In this document: piece after piece, positions 28,190 through 37,919 of the stretch
Numbering within the stretch: the stretch's first letter is position 1
Layout of the letters: each line of letters begins with the position of its first letter
Assembly (NCBI GenBank): GCA_016715105.1
Contig: JADKBO010000006.1
Location: forward strand, 310,001 to 374,000
Origin: Saprospiraceae bacterium
GTDB lineage: Bacteria > Bacteroidota > Bacteroidia > Chitinophagales > Saprospiraceae
Direction of reading: 5' to 3'
Length of the DNA stretch: 64,000 bases
Notes under the pieces: generated by a model
Seen by the model: only the letters and a program-made list of their open reading frames with translations
What the model was told of the DNA's origin: nothing
The model's database searches: none
Program-made: the position numbers and the translations under genes

Positions 28190-29815
28190 TTAAAAAAGAA
28201 TTTTCCCTGCTCTTTGATCGTCCTTAAAGCCCATCCAATCCAAAATAGTGGCGCCAACATCCTCAGATAAAGCCGATTTATAAGATTGGCTCGACAAATT
28301 TTGAGAGTAAAAAATAAAAGGAACCACCAGCAATTGTCTGCGCAATGCGCCATGTCCACCTTTATAATTGCCTACTACTTTCTCGTAAGCTTTTCCCAAA
28401 TCATAACCTGGTTTGGAAGTAAGCACCAAATCGCCCATTCCTTTTGCTTTGAGCAAATCATATAATCTGGGAACCGCGTATGGAAAATTGGTATTTTGGG
28501 TATTTTCCAACCACTCACTTTTCGTCATCCATTCACCAAGCAATGTAGAATCCCTGTATTCAAAAACATCACTGGTTATCACCTCATATTTCAAAAATGA
28601 ATCTTTTACTGTGATTTGTGCATTTCCAGAATCGTTGTAAATAATTACTTCCTGAGGCCCTTTGTTATAAGCAACCCAATTGATGCCTTCTTGATTTGCA
28701 ACGTATTGAGCAATGTTGATTTTGCGATTTTCCTGAGTCGGATACTGTTCTATCTCAGATGCGCTGAGCGCTTTCCCCCAATTTTCCGTCCCTTTGAAAT
28801 AAATGTACGCGGAGAGATTACCGTTGATGACGAAATAAGCGTCCAGATTTTCAAGATTTGAAATTGGCTCGTTGAGTTCAATGGATTTGATATTGACCGC
28901 ATTGCCACGTTCCATATTCAAACCAATTTGCTGAAAATTTTCTCTGAGATCAAGGTTTTTGGTTACAGCCTCAACACCATGATCGCTTGCCAATACCAAC
29001 AGCCTTTGATCTGCTTGTCCCAAACGTTTGACTTCTTCCCAATAAGTTGCCATCAAAGCATCAATGTACACCAAAAGCTTTTCGTATTGGTCCGTAAAAC
29101 CATGAACGTGATTGGTAGCATCTGGCGAAGGAAGGGTGATGAAATGAAACTTGGGATTGCATTGCAATTGGTCAATGGCAATTTTCATCGCATTTTCCTC
29201 ATGTTCAAAATGGTTCATGGCGATTTCGTGACCGATGAATGGAATATTTCGCAAATAAGGAAATACCGACATGCCTTCAAACTTGGCTCCTGAATGATAC
29301 CAACCCGTAATGACTGCTTCTTTGACTCCCTTATTCATAAAAGAATTGATACTGGCGGTAAAGGTATCTCTGCTCAACTCAAAAGCATTTTGACTAGTGC
29401 TGTCAATGTCTTTATTCATCCATACGTTGGTTCTACCGACGTAGTTACGCAAATTGCCCGTCGTTCTGTTTCTGTCAAACCATCTCAGACCGAGAATTCC
29501 ACTGTTGACCGCATCCACACCAGTGATCAAAGGATAATATCCAAATCCGGTCATGGTAGGAAAAGAAGAAATCCCATTTTCCACATAGACACCGCCGTCA
29601 ATCATTGATTTTATAAAAGGTAATTTACCTTGTGATAAAAGCGCACGAAATCGCTCATTTTCCAAACCATCGATGAGAAATACAGTAGCCGTTTTACCCA
29701 TTGCAGGTAGACAATCTGTATGAGCTGGTGGCCTCATGGTGTATTTAAATGCAGCAAATGCACCAATGAGAAAAATCAAAAGCCCAAAAATCCAATAAGT
29801 CAGTTTACGCATCAT
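28190..29815 (-). CDS. Alkaline-phosphatase-fold phosphodiesterase/nucleotide pyrophosphatase-like protein
   Basis: About 541 aa from ATG at 29815 (MMRKLTYWIFGLLIFLIGAF), which gives a single N-terminal membrane anchor. A longer open frame to 29968 would overlap the divergent esterase gene. The TVFLIDGLENERFRAL start, FPTMTGFGYYPLITG (nucleophile Thr region), LPSPDATNHVHG and LASDHGVEAV (metal ligands) fit the type I phosphodiesterase/NPP branch. The active site should face the periplasm. The substrate is unknown. Confidence 0.82.
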   Translation of the reverse strand: MMRKLTYWIFGLLIFLIGAFAAFKYTMRPPAHTDCLPAMGKTATVFLIDGLENERFRALLSQGKLPFIKSMIDGGVYVENGISSFPTMTGFGYYPLITGVDAVNSGILGLRWFDRNRTTGNLRNYVGRTNVWMNKDIDSTSQNAFELSRDTFTASINSFMNKGVKEAVITGWYHSGAKFEGMSVFPYLRNIPFIGHEIAMNHFEHEENAMKIAIDQLQCNPKFHFITLPSPDATNHVHGFTDQYEKLLVYIDALMATYWEEVKRLGQADQRLLVLASDHGVEAVTKNLDLRENFQQIGLNMERGNAVNIKSIELNEPISNLENLDAYFVINGNLSAYIYFKGTENWGKALSASEIEQYPTQENRKINIAQYVANQEGINWVAYNKGPQEVIIYNDSGNAQITVKDSFLKYEVITSDVFEYRDSTLLGEWMTKSEWLENTQNTNFPYAVPRLYDLLKAKGMGDLVLTSKPGYDLGKAYEKVVGNYKGGHGALRRQLLVVPFIFYSQNLSSQSYKSALSEDVGATILDWMGFKDDQRAGKILF

Positions 29816-29923
29816 AGATGGCAGTTTACCAAATAGTATGGAGCAAAGAAAGGGTTTTTTGAGAAAAGACAACCAACTTGTTTTTCCATTTATAATTGAA
29901 AACCAATATCCGAGGTAAAATGA

Positions 29924-29931
29924 TACATTTG
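29924..29931 (+). promoter_or_regulatory. Candidate -7 box TACATTTG for the sialate O-acetylesterase gene
   Basis: TACATTTG fits TAnnTTTG, sits 25 bases before the ATG at 29957, and has a TTG at 29896-29898 at a slightly long -33 distance. Confidence 0.35.
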
Positions 29932-29956
29932 TATTTTTCAAAAGAGCATTTTTGTT

Positions 29957-31879
29957 ATGAGCCAACACACTTTGAAATTTTCTTGTTTACTGATTGTAAT
30001 TTTCTTGGGACTTGATTTGAATGCGCGAGTTGTTATACCTGCGTTATTTGCTGACCACATGGTTTTACAGCGCGATAAGCCAATTGTGGTTTGGGGAGAA
30101 GCTATATATGAAACGGAAATAACCGTGACATTTAATGACCTTACAGAAATATGCTTGGTTGAAAACGGCAGGTGGAAGACTACTTTTCCAGCAATGCCAG
30201 CAGGAGGGCCACACAAATTAACCATCAAAGGAAGTAATACCATTTTGATTGAGGATATTTTAATGGGTGATGTTTTTGTTTGTGGTGGCCAATCTAATAT
30301 GGAATGGCCTCTCAGAAATGTAAATAACGCTGAGGCTGAATTGAAAAATACCAATTTCCCAAACATCAGAATGTTTACGGTAGAACAAGAAATAACCGAC
30401 CGCAAAACTTTGTCTTTGGAAGGTGCAGGCTGGGCAATTGCCAATGAAAAAACAGCCGCTGATTTTTCTGCCATTGGTTTTCTTACAGCGAGATTATTAC
30501 ATCAAGAATACGAAGTTCCAATTGGATTGATAGACAATGCATGGGGTGGTACCAACATCATGGGTTGGATGCCAGAAGAAGCATTTGCAAATCAGGAAAG
30601 TTTTGAAAAAATGATTCAAACTTTCAAGGATACTCACAATGGTGAAAGCTCTTTCAGACAAGCCAAATTGGACTACGCAGAGCAATTAGAACTTTCGGAC
30701 GTGGGCCTTTTCCAGGGATGGTCAGAGCCAGAATTTGATAAATCAGACTGGAAAAAAATCAATGCTCCTGGTCTTTGGGAAACACAAGGATTCCAAGATA
30801 AGGATGGTTTTTTCTGGTTGTCAAAAAAAATAGAACTCAAAACTGTGCCAGAGGACAAGGCATGCAAATTGGGTTTGGCAAAGATCGATGATGATGATCT
30901 GAGTTTTGTCAATGGCCTTTTGGTAGGTAGTACTCAAGGATATAGTGAAACGAGGATTTACGACTTCTTTTCAGACCACCTTACTGAGGGAATTAATGAG
31001 ATCACAGTAAGAGTGAAAGATACTGGTGGCGGAGGTGGTTTTCATGGTTTGGCTAGTGATATGTTTCTGGTTTGTGAAAGTATGGACACCATGACCTTGA
31101 CTGGAAACTGGTCAATCGCTGAAGGATCGGTTAACTTACCGACTTTGTCAAAAACTTACGACGCAAACGCTTTCCCGACCAACAGATACAATGGCATGGT
31201 ACATCCGCTGACTCCTTATCCGATTGCAGCTTATCTTTATTATCAGGGCGAGTCCGATACTTGGCAAGCAAAAACCTATGAAACATTGTTTCAAAACATG
31301 ATCAGATCATACAGAACTGCATGGAATGATAATCAGTTACCTTTTGTTTTCGTACAATTGGCCAACTTCATGGCTCAAGATGAAACTCCTGTGGAAAGTG
31401 ATTGGGCCAATTTGAGACAAGCGCAAACTGCCGCATTGAAATTGCCATATACTGCCATGGTTTCTGCCATTGATATTGGAGAAGCCGATGACATTCACCC
31501 ACGAGATAAACAAACAGTTGCCAAGAGGATGGCAGCAAGTTTGAAAAGATTGGTTTATAATGAATCTTTGATTTTTGATGGTCCACCTTTGGAAAAAGTT
31601 TTTACCAATTCTTTTGGAACGTTGTTGACATTTAGAACTTCAGAAAAGGGTTTGTCTGTGAAGGGAAATGATAAAAAAATCAACGGTTTTGTCATAGAAA
31701 CGATGGAGGGCAAATTGATCAAAGTACCAGGAATACTACAATCAAAGTCTGCCATTTTATTGGAATATACCAAGCCATTTAAATCTATCAGATACCTTTG
31801 GGCAAATAATCCGGGTGAAGTGCAGGTCTATAATGAAGAAGGCTTTCCAGTCAATCCATTTAAATATGTTTCCAATTAA
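29957..31879 (+). CDS. Sialate O-acetylesterase-like SGNH esterase
   Basis: 640 aa with signal peptide MSQHTLKFSCLLIVIFLGLDLNA. The N-terminus (ARVVIPALFADHMVLQRDKP) is highly typical of bacterial 9-O-acetyl sialate esterases. The catalytic Ser113 lies in CGGQSNMEWPLR. YYQGESD is the second conserved block, and DIHPRDKQ carries the Asp-x-x-His pair. A galactose-binding-like insertion is seen at about 240-380. It removes acetyl groups from sialic acids or from plant polysaccharide residues in the periplasm. Related enzymes often act on xylan or other glycans, so the substrate is open. Confidence 0.88.
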   Translation: MSQHTLKFSCLLIVIFLGLDLNARVVIPALFADHMVLQRDKPIVVWGEAIYETEITVTFNDLTEICLVENGRWKTTFPAMPAGGPHKLTIKGSNTILIEDILMGDVFVCGGQSNMEWPLRNVNNAEAELKNTNFPNIRMFTVEQEITDRKTLSLEGAGWAIANEKTAADFSAIGFLTARLLHQEYEVPIGLIDNAWGGTNIMGWMPEEAFANQESFEKMIQTFKDTHNGESSFRQAKLDYAEQLELSDVGLFQGWSEPEFDKSDWKKINAPGLWETQGFQDKDGFFWLSKKIELKTVPEDKACKLGLAKIDDDDLSFVNGLLVGSTQGYSETRIYDFFSDHLTEGINEITVRVKDTGGGGGFHGLASDMFLVCESMDTMTLTGNWSIAEGSVNLPTLSKTYDANAFPTNRYNGMVHPLTPYPIAAYLYYQGESDTWQAKTYETLFQNMIRSYRTAWNDNQLPFVFVQLANFMAQDETPVESDWANLRQAQTAALKLPYTAMVSAIDIGEADDIHPRDKQTVAKRMAASLKRLVYNESLIFDGPPLEKVFTNSFGTLLTFRTSEKGLSVKGNDKKINGFVIETMEGKLIKVPGILQSKSAILLEYTKPFKSIRYLWANNPGEVQVYNEEGFPVNPFKYVSN

Positions 31880-32048
31880 ATTGGGCCTATTTCAAGTATT
31901 TGGGTTTCTAAAATCGTTATGCAAACGGTAAAGATTCCTTGAAATAGTAACTATACTATTTGTCACAACGTCAACGTTACTACAACAAATCTAACTAATT
32001 TGAACAAGTCTATCGGCTCCCTCGTATTGCTGAGAACACCAGGATGCT

Positions 32049-32408
32049 TTGTTTACAACGACTAAGCAAACTTCTTTGATGGTCAAAAGGCATTATGGTT
32101 TTTTGGGAAAACGGATGAATGTTTCCATGGGTGCGGGCGGTATTTTACGTCAAGGCGTCAACAATAGTGAAGGATATGTAGATCATGTCAATGGTGGTCT
32201 TGGTTTTACCTTTGGTGGTGAATTTACCATAGGTCGCATCAATGTTTCTTATGATTACATGCCGGGTTTTGTGTTGGGCCAAAATGTAGAAGGTCCAAGA
32301 TTTTTCAGTGGTTCTGGTGTCAGCCTCCGTTATGTGGTTTGGCAAAGAAAAGGCAAGGCCAGAGAAACTTTGAAGAAATTGGCTTTTTGGAAGAAGAAAA
32401 AGAAGTAA
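32049..32408 (+). pseudogene. C-terminal fragment of an outer-membrane protein
   Basis: About 119 codons from a TTG with no convincing start. The segment GGLGFTFGGEFTIGRINVSYDYMPGF, then SGVSLRYVVWQ, reads like the last strands of a porin-like barrel, and it ends in a Lys-rich tail (FWKKKKK). No signal peptide or N-terminal part exists in any frame upstream, where the esterase gene ends. I infer a gene remnant left beside the REP island. The 31943-31962 upstream region has an inverted repeat AAATAGT/ACTATTT. Confidence 0.5.
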
Positions 32409-33137
32409 CAGCTGGTTTTAGTTGGTAGGAAAACTGTTCTTTATAAACTATTTACAGCTCTTGAAAGGTCATTGTCAAACCAAGAGGTCGTACCTAACGG
32501 CACGAAATCTCACATAACTTTGGTTTTTATCATGATATTGTACTTAAAAGGACTAACCCCAAAGAGTATTCCTGACGGCACAACAAACCACTTTTGGTTG
32601 ATTCCTAAAGAATCCACCCGATGGTCCCGTTAGGGACCAAATATTGGTACAACAAAAAAAATACATCTCTAAGTGCCGTCAGGTACGAAATGTTTAACCC
32701 CAGCCTCAAATAGGTAGAAGATATAATACAGGATCATAACCAAACTTTCTAGAATAAGACTGCTTAGTAAGGTTTCGTGATGGATCAAAAATCAACCTAC
32801 ATTCTCGTTAGGGACCAGATTTTAAAAATCAACCCTTCAGTCCCGTTAGGGACCAAACATTGGTAACTCCGAAAAAAATACATCTCTAAGTGCCGTCAGG
32901 TACGAAATGTTTAACCCCAGCCTCAAATAGGTAGAAGATATAATACAGGATCATAAGCAAAATTTCTAGAATAAGACTGCTTAATAAGGTTTCGTGAGGA
33001 TCAAAAATCAGCTTACAGTCCCGTTAGGGAACAGATTTTAAAAATCAACCCTTCAGTCCCGTTAGGGACCAAACATTGGTAACTCTGAAAAAAAATATCT
33101 CTAAGTGCCGTCAGGTACGCAACGTTTAACCCCAGCC
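32409..33137. repeat. REP family A copies left of the first RAYT gene
   Basis: This gap carries two kinds of short hairpin. One is TCCCGTTAGGGA (loop GTTA), at about 32624, 32841 and 33056 with degenerate copies between. The other is GTGCCGTCAGGTAC (loop GTCA), at 32673-32686, 32890-32903 and 33105-33118. They alternate in units of about 215 bases with conserved spacer text. One copy is in reverse (GTACCTAACGGCAC, 32490-32503). No gene is seen. Confidence 0.85.
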
Positions 33138-33596
33138 TCAAATAGGTTTGAAGATATAATTAGGATCAAAATCAACCTCATACTTTTTCAACATTTCCAT
33201 GTATTCCTCATGAAAAGATTTCTTTTTGTGATGTTGCTCTTGATTATTTATATAATTAACAACATTCCCGACATGAGACTTACTATATGAGAAAGCTCCA
33301 AAGCCTTCTTGCCATGAGAATTTAAATGTTGTTAATTTATTCTGATTTATCCACTTTGATGAGTCACCTTTGATCATTTGCATTAATTCAGATAATGCTT
33401 GTGTGGGGCGCATTCCAAACAAAATATGGACGTGATCTTCCACTCCATTTATTACTAAAACTTTGTGATTGTTGTTTTGAATGATTGCTGTCATGTATTT
33501 GTACAATTCAACTTTCCATTCTTTTTTAATCAAACATTCTCTATTTCTTACTGCGAATACAGCATGAATGTGAATTTGGGTGTAGGTATTTGCCAT
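33138..33596 (-). CDS. REP-associated tyrosine transposase (Y1/IS200-like, RAYT)
   Basis: 152 aa. It has the TnpA_Y1 fold signature: QIHIHAVFAVRNRE at the start, the HUH-type motif GVEDHVHILFG, and a catalytic Tyr in NVVNYINNQEQHH near residues 115-125. The F-SWQEGFGAFSYSKS segment is typical of RAYT proteins. It is not flanked by IS ends but by REP family A hairpins, reversed on its two sides. RAYTs are single-copy, domesticated enzymes that process REP hairpins; this role is inferred from context. Confidence 0.88.
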   Translation of the reverse strand: MANTYTQIHIHAVFAVRNRECLIKKEWKVELYKYMTAIIQNNNHKVLVINGVEDHVHILFGMRPTQALSELMQMIKGDSSKWINQNKLTTFKFSWQEGFGAFSYSKSHVGNVVNYINNQEQHHKKKSFHEEYMEMLKKYEVDFDPNYIFKPI

Positions 33597-33868
33597 TTTT
33601 CATAATTTTCAATTGCAAGGTAAATAGTATTTTTAATTTCAAAAAAAATATTTGCCCAATGATCGAAAATTGTCAAACCAAGAGGTCGTACCTGACGGCA
33701 CGATGACATGTTTTTATTTTTTGCTTGTACCAAGATACCGTACCTAACGGCACGAAATCTTACATACTTTTTTTTAATCAAGATATTGTCCTTTCAAGGA
33801 CAAACCCTAAAAGTGTTCCTGATTGCACAACAAACTTCTTATGGGTGATTCCTACAGAATCAACCCAA
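33597..33868. repeat. REP family A copies right of the RAYT gene, opposite orientation
   Basis: GTACCTGACGGCAC at 33688-33701 and GTACCTAACGGCAC at 33740-33753 are the reverse complement of the copies left of the RAYT gene. The text around 33668-33700 (TGTCAAACCAAGAGGTCGTA) repeats that at 32472-32491. The last 28 bases (33841-33868) are one half of the direct repeat flanking the IS4-type element. Confidence 0.8.
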
Positions 33869-35250
33869 CTAGAGTTTGGCTATTTACTAGACACTTAAAA
33901 AAAAACTTGGTCATAATTAGGAATTATGGCCTTTTTTTTAGATTTTTATATCTAGTTAAATGACTAGATATGGGATATCCGACTAAAATTCAGCTCATTA
34001 AAAGAGCTAATAGCGAACAGTGGTATGTTAACTTTCCAGCCGCTGTTGCTCAGGCTATTGAGTTTCAACAAGGAAGTGGTGGAATGGATTATTGATGACC
34101 ATCAAAGATTGGTTCTGCAAAGAAGTGATGGCGAGGGATCTTAAAAAAACTACCTCCAAAACTTAAGAGAGGCACGGTTCTTTATTCTCACAATGCAAGG
34201 GAGCTTTTAATCAATCAAGAGTTTGGAAAGAGCTTTTGACCTTGCAGAGGGGATTACTCGGTTGTGTAGGCAAGAGTACAGTCAGTGGTATGATAACTGC
34301 CACGGGTCAACAGTTTAAAGATTGGTCGGCAGCATATCGTCTTTTTCAGGGTGATAGAATGAATACCGAAAGCTCTTTTCTGTCATTCGTAAGAATGTTG
34401 TAGATACCATCTGTCCAGAAGAGGAGGAGATATAAAAAAAATCTTGTAGTAAGTGTCGATGGGAGTTACACCAATGAATCTGTGTTGAAAGCCTTGGACG
34501 AGAAAGTTGTAATAATAGGAAGAGTACGTAAAGATTGTAAACTTCACCAGACTCCTACCTTAACTCAAAATGGTAAAGTAGGTAGAAACCGAGTCTATGG
34601 GACTGCACTACCTACTCCAGAATGCATTCGTCAATCTGATCAATATGAGTGGCGAGATGTAAAAGCCTGGGCGACAGGTAAAATTCACACTTTCCAAATC
34701 AAAACCATAGATGCAGTAAGATGGAGGAAAGCAGGAGGCCAAGACATGAGATTAGTTATTATAAGACCAATTGGCTACAGACTCACAAAGCAATCGAAAT
34801 TATTGTATAAAGAGCCAGCATATCTTATTTGCACTTCAGTAAAGCTACCTGTCGAAAAACTGCTTCAAGCATATTTATGGAGATGGGGAATTGAGGTAAA
34901 TTTTAGAGACCAAAAACACTACTTGGATGTGGACAAGCTCAGGTGAGAAAAGAAATCCCATGCAGTAAAGTTCCACAATTTGTCACCGCTGTTTATTCAA
35001 TGCTACTCTTGGCATCATCACAGGCAAAGATAATTGACCTACCCAGACCAAAATGGTATACAAAATTGAAAACTCAACGAACAACTACACAAGACCTATT
35101 AAACCAATTTAAGGCTATCAAATGGACAGATTCAATCAAAATCAATTTCTCCGACTTCGTTATGATGGAAAATAAACAACGAAGTGCAAAAAATAATCCT
35201 ATTCATTCGCTTTCTAGTTTGTTTTATACTCGAAATTAGCCAAACTCGAG
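33869..35250 (+). mobile_element. Decayed IS4-type insertion sequence with 28-bp target duplication
   Basis: The ends CTAGAGTTTGGCTA (33869-33882) and TAGCCAAACTCGAG (35237-35250) are inverted repeats with 13 of 14 matches. Immediately outside, a 28-base sequence beginning ATGGGTGATTCC is perfectly repeated at 33841-33868 and 35251-35278. The right copy continues into a REP A unit, so the element interrupted one. Confidence 0.8.
33969..35239 (+). pseudogene. IS4-family DDE transposase, multiply frameshifted
   Basis: The frame begins MGYPTKIQLIKRANSEQWY at 33969 and stops after about 40 codons. It then continues through several frames (WIIDDHQRLVLQR, AAYRLFQGDRMNTESLFS, VVSVDGSYTNES). A longer intact part at 34482-34946 ends in YLWRWGIEVNFRDQK, the exact Y-(2)-R-(3)-E-(6)-K signature of IS4 transposases, and the tail runs in another frame to 35239. 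The catalytic Asp is in VDGSYTN. At least four breaks make the enzyme inactive. Confidence 0.85.
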
Positions 35251-35261
35251 ATGGGTGATTC

Positions 35262-36311
35262 CTACAGAATCAACCCAATGGTCCCATTAGGGACCACATA
35301 TTGGTAAGAAGTAAAAAAACGAATCCCTATCAACCCCACAGTCCCGTTAGGGACTAAATATTCGTAACACCCAAAAAAACGAATCCCTAAGTGCCGTCAG
35401 GTACGAAATGTTCACCACTACTTCAAATAGGTAGAAGATATAAAATAGGAGCACACCAAACTTTCAAGAACAAGACTGAATATTAAAGATTCGTGAAAGA
35501 TCAAAAATCAACCCCACAGTCCCGTTAGGGACCAAATATTGGTAACACCCAAAAAAATACGAATCCCTAAGTGCCGTCAGGTACGAAATGTATACCCTTT
35601 CTTCTAATAGGTAGAAGATATAAATTAGGAGAGCAACCAAACTTTCAAGAACAAGACTGAATATTAAAGATTCATGATGGATCAAAAATCCAACTCACAG
35701 TCCCGTCAGGGACCAAATATTGGTAACACCCAAAAAAAACGAATCTCTAAGTGCCGTCAGGTACGAAATGTATACCCCTTCTTCTAATAGGTAGAAGATA
35801 TAAAATTAGGAGCGTAACCAAACTTTCAAGAACAAGACTGAATATTAAAGATTCATGATGGATCAAAAATCCAACTCACAGTCCCGTCAGGGACCAAATA
35901 TTGGTAACCCCAAAAAACGAATCCTAAGTGCCGTCAGGTACGAAATGTATACCTTCTTCTAATAGGTAGAAGATATAAAATTAGGAGCGTAACCAAACTT
36001 TCAAGAACAAGACTGAATATTAAAGATTCATGATGGATCAAAAATCCAACTCACAGTCCCGTCAGGGAACAAATATTGGTAACACCCAAAAAAAAACGAA
36101 TCTCTAAGTGCCGTCAGGTACGGAATGTATACCCCTTCTTCTAATAGCTAGAATATATAAAATTAGGAGCGTAACCAAACTTTCAAGAACAAGACTGAAT
36201 ATTAATGATTCATGATGGATCAAAAATCCAACTCACAGTCCCGTCAGGGACCAAATATTGGTAACACCCAAAAAAACGAATCTCTAAGTGCCGTCAGGTA
36301 CGAAATGTATA
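35262..36311. repeat. Tandem array of about 180-bp units containing paired REP family A hairpins
   Basis: Six units begin with the word CAGTCCCGT at 35339, 35517, 35698, 35879, 36054 and 36236 (spacings 178, 181, 181, 175, 182). Each has TCCCGTYAGGGA, the spacer AAATATTGGTAAC, GTGCCGTCAGGTAC and a conserved AT-rich remainder. The last four units carry GTCAGGGA instead of GTTAGGGA. The array stops 28 bases before the stop codon of the DUF481 gene. Open frames in it are repeat translation only. Confidence 0.9.
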
Positions 36312-36338
36312 ACATCATGGTACAAGTACACAAATGTC

Positions 36339-37103
36339 TCAAAACGCAAAAGACAAGCCATTGGTCACTTCATAATTATTGGTTGGTATACCAACAGGAG
36401 GCTTAGCATCATATAAAAAATGAAAATTGGTAACGAAACTCAAATTTTTAGTGATCTGAAAAGACAATACCAGATCATTGCTAAACCTGAAATCACTAAA
36501 ATTATTGAATAATGGTTGGACATAAGATGTGTTCGACAGTTTTACATTCTCTTGTGGCGTCAATGTAAATGTGAAATATGAACTCATCCTATTGTCAATG
36601 TTGAGATTTTTTTCTTGCTCTAGCGCTTCTCTTTCGTACATATAAGCAAGCCCAAAGTAAAACTTCGCATTTTCATATTGAGAAAGCTTTAGCCTGATGC
36701 CAAAGCCATTGAGATTGCGGTTTTTGATATTCAAAAGTGCATTCAACTGCAACTGAGTGAATGCTTCCAGGCGTAATAAATCATTCACTTCATAATTATA
36801 ACGTAGGTGGGAAAAACCATTCCTGTTGAACTCACTTCCAGAAACATTAACCAAAGAATAATTGATGAAAGCAAGGATCAAATGTCGATGTGATTTAAAC
36901 TGGATATGACCATTGGAATTGAAAGCAAAAAATGATTCACTGTAGCGAGAGGCATTTACGGATAAGCCGATATCACCAGCAAAACCAACCGTATCGGTGA
37001 TGATTCTTTTTTGTTCGATATTAATGATTTGACCTGATAAATGATGGATTGAGGACATAACAATCACCAGACAAATTAAAAGCTTGCAGCGTTTTACGGC
37101 CAT
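36339..37103 (-). CDS. DUF481-like outer-membrane protein
   Basis: 254 aa with signal peptide ending at LSGQ. It consists of alternating beta-strands (HLILAFINYSLVNVSGSEFN, FSHLRYNYEVNDLLRLEAF, FGIRLKLSQYENAKFYFGLAY) and ends with the aromatic NGLSFAF that is typical of BAM-inserted barrels. The early pattern IVNIEQKRI matches salt-inducible DUF481 proteins. Function is unknown; it should be a 10-12 strand barrel. The tandem REP array abuts its 3' end. Confidence 0.72.
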   Translation of the reverse strand: MAVKRCKLLICLVIVMSSIHHLSGQIINIEQKRIITDTVGFAGDIGLSVNASRYSESFFAFNSNGHIQFKSHRHLILAFINYSLVNVSGSEFNRNGFSHLRYNYEVNDLLRLEAFTQLQLNALLNIKNRNLNGFGIRLKLSQYENAKFYFGLAYMYEREALEQEKNLNIDNRMSSYFTFTLTPQENVKLSNTSYVQPLFNNFSDFRFSNDLVLSFQITKNLSFVTNFHFLYDAKPPVGIPTNNYEVTNGLSFAF

Positions 37104-37153
37104 TGGTTTCGTGATTAATTAGGTAATTAGGATCACGAAAATAGAATTTTAAT

Positions 37154-37915
37154 TTATTTCGCTGTCAATTTATCGTACCAAATAAATTGTAAGGACACCA
37201 TTTTAGCTTCATTTTTGGCAATCTTATAGCCAACCTGTCCATCTAAAAAGCCCAGCATCCAAAAATAATTTCTAAAAAATCTCACTCCAGGGCCAAAAAC
37301 TCTTTTCAATAAATTTGGTTTTTTGCCTCGCTCAATCCACTCCTCAGCTCGGTATTTGGCATATTTATCTAGTTTTTCCAGATGTTGATCTTCAGAAAAA
37401 TAAGAATAATGCAACATCAAACCAGGTAGTTTTATGGCTTTGCTTTTTTGCAGGTCAAGCAACTTTTCATGCACCAAACTATTGTCCCATTGGTGCTCTT
37501 GCCTATGAAAGATTCGAGGAATCCATTGCGGAAACCAACCGCTGTGCTTCACTGGAATTCCACAGTAATAGTTGAGTCTGTTGATGTAATACACATGCCC
37601 TTTTTGTAATGTAATTTGCTGGATTGCCTTCACTAGATTGGCATCCAAAACTTCATCTGCATCCAATGATAAAATCCAATCGTATTTCGCCTGTTGGTTA
37701 CCGAAATTTTTGGTTGCACTGTAACCCAACCATTCCTTACTGATTATTCGAGCTCCATAAGATTTTGCAATTTCAACCGTGTCATCTGTACTAAATGAAT
37801 CTACTAATAGAATGTCATCGGTCAATTCCTTACACGCACGCAATGTCTCACCAATAACTTTGGCTTCATTTTTTGAGATGATAACTATAGAAAATTGACC
37901 TGTTGACACTTTCAA
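37154..37915 (-). CDS. Glycosyltransferase family 2 (LPS core WaaE/KdtX-like)
   Basis: 253 aa. The GT2 start FSIVIISKNEAKVIGETL, DILLVDSFSTDDTVEIA and the metal-binding LSLDADEVLD are clear. The later segments (YYINRLNYYCGIPVKHSGW, FLDGQVGYKIA) are those of lipopolysaccharide core beta-glucosyltransferases. It acts at the cytoplasmic face on lipid-linked or core oligosaccharide. A strong hairpin ends 5 bases before its ATG, so expression of this gene from upstream transcription should be limited. Confidence 0.88.
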   Translation of the reverse strand: MKVSTGQFSIVIISKNEAKVIGETLRACKELTDDILLVDSFSTDDTVEIAKSYGARIISKEWLGYSATKNFGNQQAKYDWILSLDADEVLDANLVKAIQQITLQKGHVYYINRLNYYCGIPVKHSGWFPQWIPRIFHRQEHQWDNSLVHEKLLDLQKSKAIKLPGLMLHYSYFSEDQHLEKLDKYAKYRAEEWIERGKKPNLLKRVFGPGVRFFRNYFWMLGFLDGQVGYKIAKNEAKMVSLQFIWYDKLTAK

Positions 37916-37919
37916 AATT

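Noticed and set aside
29815..29968. Longer N-terminus of the phosphodiesterase gene
   Set aside because: Would overlap the divergent esterase gene and place the membrane anchor 50 residues inside.
33105..33290. 61-codon open frame overlapping the first RAYT gene
   Set aside because: Antisense to a well-supported transposase and begins in a REP hairpin.
35464..35685. 73-codon open frame in the tandem array
   Set aside because: Reverse-strand reading of the repeated unit (VPNGTVGL is the hairpin translated).
32409..36311. CRISPR-like array
   Set aside because: The repeats are palindromic hairpins about 180-215 bases apart with conserved spacers; no 28-37 base repeat and no cas genes.
36212..36406. 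64-codon open frame in the tandem array
   Set aside because: Runs through a REP unit and into the antisense of the DUF481 gene; codon pattern and content are not those of a gene.
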